A stretch of DNA of 64,000 nt. Origin: Flavobacteriia bacterium (GTDB lineage: Bacteria; Bacteroidota; Bacteroidia; Flavobacteriales_D; Crocinitomicaceae). A model generated the notes under the pieces. That model was not told the DNA's origin, did no database searches, and was given only the letters and a program-made list of their open reading frames with translations. The position numbers and the translations under genes are program-made. The stretch spans positions 62,001 to 126,000 of the forward strand of contig CANFHU010000005.1 of assembly GCA_947446925.1 (NCBI GenBank). Direction: 5' to 3'. Every line of letters starts with the position of its first letter. Position 1 is the first letter of the stretch. This document shows, one piece after another, positions 7,179-14,268 of this stretch.

Positions 7179-7507
7179 GTTTTATTTCTGTTTCGTTTTT
7201 TGCAAAATTTAATTTGGAGTACAGGATTCTTCAAAAAAATGATTTTTAAAGTGGATTTATTATACTAAATCACGTAATTAATGTGGAAGTGTTTTTTACG
7301 ATACATTTTATCAAGTAACACAGAATTAACAACTTGTAAATTAATCTTTTTCCATTGTTTTAGTCAGATTGAAAATAGTTATAAATTATATTTAAAATTT
7401 GATTGAATTTCATCAAAAATTATTAATTTAAGTATTATAAATAGTTAGTTATAATGCGTATCAAGTAATAAATCTATTAATTAATAAAAATCATCAAATC
7501 ATATAAT

Positions 7508-8995
7508 ATGGAAGTCACAAGTTTAATTGTAGGAGTAATAATAGGGGCAGTGTTAGTTTACATTTTTTTAAACCTATTTTTAAAATCAAAAACTGTTTCT
7601 AGTTTAATCTACAACGATTTATATGAAAAATATAATGATTTAGTATTGAATAATAAATTACTTGAAAACAACCTAAAAAATTTAAAAGAAACGAATACTG
7701 CCTCCTCTGAAAAAATAATAACGAAAGAAAAAGAAATTTTAGACCTTTGGAATAAATCAACTTCCTTGGAAGAAAAACAAAATAATAATGAAATTAGAAT
7801 ACAAGAATTGAACCAGGCTTTATCCAATGCGATAGATTTAACTAAAAAACAACAAGATGAAATATTAATCTGTAACCAAACTATCGCAGAATATAAATCC
7901 AAAAATGAATCGTTATCCGATAAAATAGTTACACAAAAATCAGAATTCGAAGAATTGCAAAAAACGGCGCATTTAGAATTTGAAAAAATAGCAAATAAAC
8001 TATTGGAAGAAAAGTCTGAAAAGTTTACACAGACAAATAAACTAAGCATGCAATCATTGTTAGATCCACTAAAAATGGATATTAATAATTTTAAGGAGAA
8101 AGTTGAAGCAACACACACAGAAGACACCAAACAAAGATCTTCATTAGAAGAAAGAATTAAAGGTCTTATTGATCAAACAACAAAAGTGAGTGAAGAAGCT
8201 AATAATTTGGCATCTGCTTTAAAAGGGAAAGCACAAAAACGTGGTAACTGGGGAGAAATGATTTTAGAACGAATTCTGGAATCCTCTGGTTTAACAAAAG
8301 ATAGAGAATATTTTGTACAAAATTCCATCAAAGATGAGGAAGGAAAAAATCAACGACTGGATGTCAAAGTGACTTTACCAGATGATAGAATAATTATTAT
8401 AGATTCAAAAGTTTCTTTAATTGCATACGATAATTATTGTGCAAATGAAGATACAGAGTTACAAAAAAAATGGTTGACAGATCATATTAATGCAACTAAA
8501 TTACATATAGATCAACTTAGTAAGAAAAAATATGATGACATAGATACCTCGTTGGATTTTACGATGATGTTTGTTCCTATTGAACCTGCTTATTTACTTG
8601 CGATACAAGGGGATGCTGATTTATGGACATATGCATACGCTAAAAGAATTTTATTAGTAAGTCCTACAACATTAATTGCATGTTTGAAGTTGTTCTCTGA
8701 TTTATGGCGCCGTGAATGGCAAAATAAAAATGCGATGGAAATTGTAAAACGTGGTGAATTATTATATGAAAAGTTTATCGGATTTACTACCAATTTCGAA
8801 AAGATTGGACAACAAATTAGTGCGACTCAAAAATCCTACGAGGAAGCTCTTGGTCAATTGAGAACAGGCAAAGGTAGTGCAATAAGTCAAGCGTTACAAT
8901 TAAAAGACTTAGGCTTAAAATCAGATAAAAAAATTTCCGAAAAATTACTTCCACCTAACTTATATGCGTTGGAAGAAGATAAAGAAGAAGAATAA
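7508..8995 (+). CDS. rmuC: DNA recombination protein RmuC
   Basis: This 495-residue protein has an N-terminal membrane anchor (residues 5-26, SLIVGVIIGAVLVYIFLNLF), a long coiled coil (about 35-230) and a C-terminal RmuC domain. The domain includes KAQKRGNWGEMILERILE (about 240), RLDVKVTLP and IIDSKVSL (about 283-302), and EPAYLLAI. RmuC proteins limit inversions at short inverted repeats, and their core belongs to the PD-(D/E)xK nuclease-like fold, to which the D...D-S-K residues fit. The length is typical. It stands alone on the chromosomal side of the tRNA fragment, and the next gene on the same strand is ~270 bp away. It is probably a core gene and not part of the restriction locus. Confidence 0.92.
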   Translation: MEVTSLIVGVIIGAVLVYIFLNLFLKSKTVSSLIYNDLYEKYNDLVLNNKLLENNLKNLKETNTASSEKIITKEKEILDLWNKSTSLEEKQNNNEIRIQELNQALSNAIDLTKKQQDEILICNQTIAEYKSKNESLSDKIVTQKSEFEELQKTAHLEFEKIANKLLEEKSEKFTQTNKLSMQSLLDPLKMDINNFKEKVEATHTEDTKQRSSLEERIKGLIDQTTKVSEEANNLASALKGKAQKRGNWGEMILERILESSGLTKDREYFVQNSIKDEEGKNQRLDVKVTLPDDRIIIIDSKVSLIAYDNYCANEDTELQKKWLTDHINATKLHIDQLSKKKYDDIDTSLDFTMMFVPIEPAYLLAIQGDADLWTYAYAKRILLVSPTTLIACLKLFSDLWRREWQNKNAMEIVKRGELLYEKFIGFTTNFEKIGQQISATQKSYEEALGQLRTGKGSAISQALQLKDLGLKSDKKISEKLLPPNLYALEEDKEEE

Positions 8996-9297
8996 GAATT
9001 ACTTTGAATTTTAATGATCTAGAATATCTACTATAATTATTTAGCCTATTAAATATTTTAACTAATTTATAAATTGATACACTAGTGTCCGACAAAATTT
9101 TATATCAGTGATGAAACCTTTTATATTATAAATTGTTCCATAGTTTTAGATATTTTTTTTACAAACTTGACTTTTTGATTCTTTTGGGTCAAGCCAAAAG
9201 AACAGAAAAATTAATCGGACAATAACCAAATAGATATTTAAAACTTAAAAATATACTAAAATTGGATTCTACAACGTCGAATACAACCAACAAGATA
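8996..9297. other. Gap between rmuC and the restriction locus
   Basis: About 300 bp without a gene, apart from a possible short upstream extension of the endonuclease from TTG 9262. It holds the hairpin at 9179-9202 and two CGGAC-containing segments in opposite orientation that may be remnants of a mobile element. No clear promoter was recognised. Confidence 0.4.
9179..9202. repeat. Hairpin TTCTTTTGG / CCAAAAGAA
   Basis: Perfect 9-bp inverted repeat (9179-9187 and 9194-9202) with loop GTCAAG in the rmuC-endonuclease gap. There is no downstream T-tract on the plus strand, so a terminator role is doubtful. Nearby GTGTCCGACAAAA (9084-9096) and ATCGGACAATAA (9214-9225) look like battered transposon ends or intergenic repeats. 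Confidence 0.45.
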
Positions 9298-10200
9298 ATG
9301 AAACTAATATCCATAGATCTAATTTCTTTGGCAGAAATAAAATACCTTCGGGAAAATATAAATACTGGAATTGAATTTGAATACGCACTGTTTTATTTAT
9401 TAAATGATAACCGATCTAAAAAAATATTCTTTGAAGAGGTCATCAATCACCATCCTTATTGTGATAGAATTAAGAAAATAATTGAATCAACATCCATAAA
9501 CGTATTACAACACCAACTGGAATCAAATTCATATGAAAATTACGAGGTTTTTTTAGCTACACAATTAGATGATATTGGCCCTGCTGATATTGTTTTAAAG
9601 TGTAACGAAGAAATAAATTTAGGACTTTCTGTTAAATTTCAAAATAATTGTTCAATTAATATCAGTAGTAGATATTTTATCTCGGAAGAAACTATTTTAT
9701 TACTTCATAATCAACTTCAAACTTCTGCTAACAAGTATATTCAAGAAATGAAATCTAAATTTAATAGTGTTCATTCATGGTTTAGAAAAAGAAAAAAAAG
9801 TAATGAAACCGATTTGTTTATTGACTATCTAAGAGATATAGTTATTGATGAATGGAGTAAAAAATCAATTTGTGACAAAAAAGTGTTACTCGATAAATTA
9901 ATTCATGCAACTAGTCCCATCCCTTTTTGGATACTGAAATTTAAAAACTATAAAAAAGGGTACACGATAGAGATAAATCAACAACCAATTAAACTAATTG
10001 AACCAACTTCTGTGTTATTAACGAAAGAAGCAAAATCAAATATTGGTTTTCGGGTGAACGGTATACTTTTAGCTAAAATGCAGGTAAAATTTAATAACGG
10101 AATTCTTGAAAAAGCGGATGGAAAATCTTACGATTTTATAGAAGATAGTATTAAAATGAAAATAGGTGATCCATTTGGTTCGTGGAATTTTAGTGTTTAA
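9298..10200 (+). CDS. Putative type II restriction endonuclease
   Basis: This protein is 300 residues from the ATG at 9298, or 312 from a TTG at 9262. The centre reads DDIGPADIVL followed by NLGLSVKFQNN, giving Asp97 and Ser111-x-Lys113 in a PD-(D/S)xK nuclease arrangement preceded by the helix GIEFEYALFYLL. The pattern GPADI...GLSVK resembles HaeIII-type endonucleases, in which a similar strand ends in GLS-x-K, but the specificity is not established. The C-terminus ends with a G-D-P-F-G-S-W segment. A C5 cytosine methyltransferase lies 1 kb downstream, which strongly supports a restriction role. The next gene (DHH-like) starts 48 bp after the stop on the same strand and is probably co-transcribed. 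Confidence 0.65.
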   Translation: MKLISIDLISLAEIKYLRENINTGIEFEYALFYLLNDNRSKKIFFEEVINHHPYCDRIKKIIESTSINVLQHQLESNSYENYEVFLATQLDDIGPADIVLKCNEEINLGLSVKFQNNCSINISSRYFISEETILLLHNQLQTSANKYIQEMKSKFNSVHSWFRKRKKSNETDLFIDYLRDIVIDEWSKKSICDKKVLLDKLIHATSPIPFWILKFKNYKKGYTIEINQQPIKLIEPTSVLLTKEAKSNIGFRVNGILLAKMQVKFNNGILEKADGKSYDFIEDSIKMKIGDPFGSWNFSV

Positions 10201-10248
10201 ACAAATTGTAAAATACAAACTATTGACCATTCAAAAGATGTAATCTAA

Positions 10249-11190
10249 ATGATAAATCTTCTATCTTCCAACAATAAAATTATAATCAATTCGGATATTG
10301 ATGGCGTTTTGTCTGGATTAATATTGCATAATTTTATGCAGTGTGAAATTGTTGGCTTTAGTAATAGCGACAACACCGTTTGGATAGACCATTCAAAAGT
10401 TAACTCCATTTACGATGCTGTTTATATTGATATGTATGTGCCTAATCCAGAGGTAAAATGCATTGATCAACATATCGTTTCGTTAAATCTAAATCATCAT
10501 AATTCAACATTTCAAAACGCAAATAAATTAAACCCTAATTTTGATAACCCACGATTTCATCTCCCAAATGAATCCTATTATTTGAAATATCCATTTGGAA
10601 CGGTTCATTATATTCTAGCATACCTTGAAAAACAAGGTATTAAAATTGAAATTGATTATTTTAAACAGGTGAATAATTTGAATTTTATCGATTTGTTATT
10701 ACGCGCAGATGATGCGATGTATACAACTGTTTCAAGTAACTACAAAACAAATGCGAGAGAGTGGTGGTTATGGCTACATGCTTTTTCACAAAAAGCAACA
10801 AGTATTACCACACTTGGAAAATATGTATACAGCTTAAATCCTAGTAAGGTATTAGAAATAAAAACGAACACCACAAAACTGTTAACAGCTTCCATGTTCA
10901 ACTGCGAAAGTCCAGATGGTGGATATCGGTCCATCCTTGATCCTAATGGATTACTTAAACCGAATATTGTCAAATACTTTGAATGGCTTGCTTTAGGTGC
11001 TGGTTTAAAGTGTTTTGATACAAATTTAAATCTAATTCCTCATATTGGAAGTGTGAACAGAACAAGTTTAAACTTAGTACAACAAAATGAATTAATACAA
11101 GAGAATAAAATAAATGGTCAAGAATTATTTTCTTATGCTTTCGTTCGCTCCTTCCAAAGACCCGATAACTTCAGCTACACAATTATGTAG
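10249..11190 (+). CDS. DHH-like phosphoesterase in restriction locus
   Basis: This 313-residue protein is not one I recognise as a named family. Its N-terminal half does show the signature of DHH phosphoesterases: NSDIDGVLSGL (motif I, Asp16-x-Asp18-Gly), VYIDMYV (Asp61), CIDQHIVSL (Asp73-Gln-His75, in place of D-H-H) and LLLRADDAMY (Asp154/155). These spacings fit a two-metal phosphoesterase such as RecJ, NrnA or GdpP. A YPFGTVHYILAYLE helix follows motif III. The C-terminal half (about 165-313) matches no DHHA1 domain that I can identify. It sits between an endonuclease and a C5 methyltransferase, 48 bp after the former and converging on the latter with a 27-bp gap. A nuclease or nucleotide-hydrolysing accessory of the restriction system is an inference. 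Confidence 0.55.
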   Translation: MINLLSSNNKIIINSDIDGVLSGLILHNFMQCEIVGFSNSDNTVWIDHSKVNSIYDAVYIDMYVPNPEVKCIDQHIVSLNLNHHNSTFQNANKLNPNFDNPRFHLPNESYYLKYPFGTVHYILAYLEKQGIKIEIDYFKQVNNLNFIDLLLRADDAMYTTVSSNYKTNAREWWLWLHAFSQKATSITTLGKYVYSLNPSKVLEIKTNTTKLLTASMFNCESPDGGYRSILDPNGLLKPNIVKYFEWLALGAGLKCFDTNLNLIPHIGSVNRTSLNLVQQNELIQENKINGQELFSYAFVRSFQRPDNFSYTIM

Positions 11191-11217
11191 AATAAATACT
11201 GAAGGCAATTTTAATTT

Positions 11218-12450
11218 TTAATAACTGGACGTTTTTTCCAAATGAAATTCAGAGGGATCAAATGTTTCTGGTTGCAATAAAAATGTAGCAAAAAGTAAAA
11301 CAACCTTTACATTCACGGAATTACCAAATTGTTTATATGCTGTGCTATCCTTACTGTGAAGTTTAAAGGAGTCTGGAAAACTCTGTATTCTAGCACATTC
11401 TCTTGGGGTCATGAATCGTTTCTTGTTTCCTAAAATAGATGTTTGTGTTATTGCAACTAATGCAGGGAAATAAGTAGGGGATTTTACTCTTAATCCAGAT
11501 GGTCTTAACTGCATAATCGTATCCCAAATGTTTGGATTTTCAATTTTCCCAGCCTGCCATTCTAACATCGATTTAGAACCTTTGAAATTTTCTAAGTTTG
11601 TTGCCTTAATCAACCATGTATCAATAAATTCCCTGTTCTTTTCGTATAAATCGTTGTTTTTTATAATAAAGTTTTTTTTCCACTTTGGTAATAATTCCAA
11701 ATTTTCATTAAAGTCAAGCGCACGTAATCTATCCGACCAAACGGGAAAACCAGGTAATGGAGTTGTTATGCCCTGTATAAATTCATTCCAAATATCAATC
11801 AATGCAATTAAATCAGGTTTGAGCGCATATTTTTCGGAATCTATTTCTGAAGCATCTTGAAGAATTAAATCTAAATTGCATTTCAATGCTTTATTCGGTT
11901 GTAAATTAAAAAATGGGACTTCTCCTAAATCTTTTCTTTTACATAAAATAAAAACTCTTTCACGATGTTGTGGTATTCCAATAAAATGGGGACTGAATAT
12001 AATTGGTTCTTCGCTCACTGAATAACCAATCTCCAATAAATTTTCATGTATTATTTTCCAAGTTTGTCCGCTATCATGACTTGCAAGATTCCGAACATTT
12101 TCGAGAATCATAAACTTCGGTTGGTGGTGTTTTGCAATTCTTAAAATATCAAAGAATAAGGTTCCTCTTGCGTCTTCTATCCCTCTTCGATTGCCTGCCT
12201 TAGAAAAAGATTGACATGGAAATCCACCACACAACACATCAAATTCTGGTATAGTCTTTTCGTCAACTTGCGTAATATCACCAACTGGTGCAATATCGTA
12301 ATTATCAAAATATGTTTTTTGACATTCTTTATCAATATCGGAAGCAAATACACATTCTCCACCTAATGAACTCAATGCTTGATGAAAACCACCAATTCCA
12401 CAAAAAAGATCTATAAATCTAAATTTACTACTTGATTCCATATCCAACAT
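11218..12450 (-). CDS. DNA (cytosine-5-)-methyltransferase
   Basis: This 410-residue protein has all the ordered C5-methyltransferase motifs: I (FIDLFCGIGGFHQAL, about 12-26), IV with the catalytic Cys79 (GGFPCQSFSKAG), VI (ENVRNL, 117-122), VIII (QHRERVF, 161-167), IX (RECARIQSFPDSF) and X (YKQFGNSVNV). The target-recognition region between VIII and IX is about 170 residues long and contains PGFPVWSDRL and SKSMLEWQAG; I cannot assign the recognised sequence. It would transfer methyl groups from S-adenosylmethionine to cytosine to protect host DNA from the endonuclease at 9298-10200. It is transcribed towards the DHH-like gene. No Vsr endonuclease or controller gene is present. Confidence 0.93.
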   Translation of the reverse strand: MLDMESSSKFRFIDLFCGIGGFHQALSSLGGECVFASDIDKECQKTYFDNYDIAPVGDITQVDEKTIPEFDVLCGGFPCQSFSKAGNRRGIEDARGTLFFDILRIAKHHQPKFMILENVRNLASHDSGQTWKIIHENLLEIGYSVSEEPIIFSPHFIGIPQHRERVFILCKRKDLGEVPFFNLQPNKALKCNLDLILQDASEIDSEKYALKPDLIALIDIWNEFIQGITTPLPGFPVWSDRLRALDFNENLELLPKWKKNFIIKNNDLYEKNREFIDTWLIKATNLENFKGSKSMLEWQAGKIENPNIWDTIMQLRPSGLRVKSPTYFPALVAITQTSILGNKKRFMTPRECARIQSFPDSFKLHSKDSTAYKQFGNSVNVKVVLLFATFLLQPETFDPSEFHLEKTSSY

Positions 12451-12624
12451 ATATTTTATTACTCCAAGAAAACAAACGCATTATAAAACATCGTAACCCA
12501 AGATTAATTCTAAAAAAAATTAATTATCGATCTGTTAATAATTAGTTATATAATTTTAAAATTCCATAAAATTAATAAAACAATCTTGTCTTATTAGATT
12601 ATACGTATCCTACTTTTAAAATAG

Positions 12625-12654
12625 TTGTAAAGAAAGCGAGTTGTACTAACTTCG
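12625..12654 (+). promoter_or_regulatory. Promoter of the SIMPL-domain gene
   Basis: TTG at 12625-12627 and TAACTTCG at 12647-12654 are separated by 19 bp, which fits the Bacteroidota TTTG-N19-TAnnTTTG promoter with one mismatch in the -7 box. The ATG lies 81 bp downstream. Confidence 0.5.
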
Positions 12655-12735
12655 ATTTAGTATATTTATAAATAGGTTGGAAATATCCCTCCAAAAAATA
12701 TAAGTCATTACGTTTAATTTTAAGTATGCAGCCAA

Positions 12736-13491
12736 ATGGAAAATTCTGTATCAAAACATTTAATTTTAGGAAGTTCGGTTCTTTTAGGCCTTTGTTTACT
12801 AGGTTTCTTTATTTTTAAAGGACTTAAAACATTTAGCGATAAAGACCGTGTTGTAACCGTAAAAGGACTTGCAGAAATGAATATGTTAGCTACATCCGCT
12901 TCAATTGATATTAGTTTTTCGTTTGCTGGGGATGACTTAAAAGATGTTATAAAACAGACGGAATCAAAAAAGAAAGCAGTGATTGCTTATTTAACTAAAA
13001 ATGGGTTTCTCAAGTCCGATATTAGTATTCGAAATTTAATCATCTCCGATAAACAAAAATATTATGAAACAGAATGGCAAAATGGACAAGAAGTTCAAGT
13101 GAAAATTGATAGATACACTGCTTTTCAAAATCTAAGCTTGAATTCGAAGGAAGTGAAAAATACAGAAGATAAATCCGCTAAAATAGATATGGACTTGGTG
13201 AGAAATGACTTAACTTCAACACTTAATACGAATTATAAGTTTCCGGAACTTAACATGATTAAACCTAAATTAATTGCGGAAAGTACAAAAAATGCTCGTA
13301 TTGCTGGAGAACAATTTGCGAATGACTCCCAAGCCAAACTTGGTAAAATAAAAACCGCTTCACAAGGGCAGATTTCCATTGCTGGAGAGTATTATAACGG
13401 GGAAGAAGGGGGTGAAGGTAGTTCAAAACCAGAAGAACCATTTTTACAAAAATGTAGAGTTGTAAGTACTATTGTTTTCTTTTTAGAATAA
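12736..13491 (+). CDS. SIMPL (DUF541) domain protein
   Basis: This 251-residue protein has a membrane anchor at residues 9-27 (LILGSSVLLGLCLLGFFIF) and then a SIMPL/DUF541 domain that starts VVTVKGLAEMNM and includes an alternating segment SDISIRNLIISDKQKYYETEW. The C-terminus has the usual QKCRVVSTIVFFLE strand. SIMPL proteins are periplasmic or surface-facing and form oligomeric rings. Some are linked to oxidative stress or outer-membrane integrity, but the molecular role is not settled. The anchor without a cleavage site suggests it stays in the inner membrane facing the periplasm. It is a single-gene unit with its own promoter and converges on the GLPGLI gene. Confidence 0.88.
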   Translation: MENSVSKHLILGSSVLLGLCLLGFFIFKGLKTFSDKDRVVTVKGLAEMNMLATSASIDISFSFAGDDLKDVIKQTESKKKAVIAYLTKNGFLKSDISIRNLIISDKQKYYETEWQNGQEVQVKIDRYTAFQNLSLNSKEVKNTEDKSAKIDMDLVRNDLTSTLNTNYKFPELNMIKPKLIAESTKNARIAGEQFANDSQAKLGKIKTASQGQISIAGEYYNGEEGGEGSSKPEEPFLQKCRVVSTIVFFLE

Positions 13492-13529
13492 AATACTTGA
13501 AACTAAGTCATATAAGATATACCCTTTGT

Positions 13530-14264
13530 TTATCGCCAATAAAACAATTCTTTTTCTAACTTTTCTTTTCCTTCTTTTTCACCTAAAAGCGCGTTTATTT
13601 TTTGAATCAATTCATTCAATTGCATGACTTTCTTTTTCTTGTATGAAAAATTGATGTCTGATTTATCGATCGGTTGAACAGTCACTGACTGCGCAAAATA
13701 TACCATACTTCCATTTTCAGTAGCCAAACCTAAAATTGCACCGGGAAGTCCTGTAACTCCTTCTGGACCAATCTCAGGAATTATTTCCTCTGTAAACCAC
13801 GCATAAATTCGGGTTGAATCATTTTTTTGCCAAATGGCTTTGCGACATTTAAAATCTGCAATTTTTCGTTTGGAGTCGGTAATCTTCCATTGCTTCTTAG
13901 GAATTACTTCTGAAAATAAAAAATACTCACCTCCCATGTCCAATTGAGTAATTCGTGTTTTATGATTCAGATTATCCAAATAACTATGATTTTCTGTAAA
14001 GGAATTAAACATACCTTCACTAGTTTGTATGTCATTCGAAGGACTGTAAAAGGAAATGCTATCATTGAATTGAAGCGTAAAATAATCTGAAACCGTTTTA
14101 TCCGCTCCGAATTCGTTAACAAAATCAGATAACTCAGGGTATTTCTTAATGATATTGGTCTTACGTTCAAATAAAATGGTGCCTGAATGAATTTGAGCAC
14201 AAACATTTGTGAAACAGGAAAAACAAACGACAAAAAAAGATAGTGTTAACAAAATTCGCTGCAT
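13530..14264 (-). CDS. GLPGLI family protein
   Basis: This 244-residue secreted protein has a signal peptide (LLTLSFFVVCFSCFTNVCAQ, cleavage near residue 24). It contains EIGPEGVTGLPGAILGLATENG near residue 170, which is the motif that names the GLPGLI family of Bacteroidota. The family's function is unknown. It is commonly encoded beside an outer-membrane receptor of the type found 4 bp upstream here, which implies a joint role at the outer membrane, perhaps peptide or metal handling. Confidence 0.92.
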   Translation of the reverse strand: MQRILLTLSFFVVCFSCFTNVCAQIHSGTILFERKTNIIKKYPELSDFVNEFGADKTVSDYFTLQFNDSISFYSPSNDIQTSEGMFNSFTENHSYLDNLNHKTRITQLDMGGEYFLFSEVIPKKQWKITDSKRKIADFKCRKAIWQKNDSTRIYAWFTEEIIPEIGPEGVTGLPGAILGLATENGSMVYFAQSVTVQPIDKSDINFSYKKKKVMQLNELIQKINALLGEKEGKEKLEKELFYWR

Positions 14265-14268
14265 GCCT

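Larger units (their letters stand above)
6361..7507. other. 1.1-kb gene-free boundary region
   Basis: No credible protein-coding gene was found between abiEii and rmuC. The stretch holds, in order, a terminator, an inverted repeat, the right direct repeat, four phased short repeats, GAGTACAG repeats, the tRNA-Met fragment with its terminator, and ~320 bp of A+T-rich leader before rmuC. Together these look like the right end of an integrated element joined to the chromosome. Confidence 0.6.

Noticed and set aside
7609..8130. 173-codon minus frame inside rmuC
   Set aside because: Mirror of the coiled-coil codons; Ser/Phe/Cys-rich and lacking any motif.
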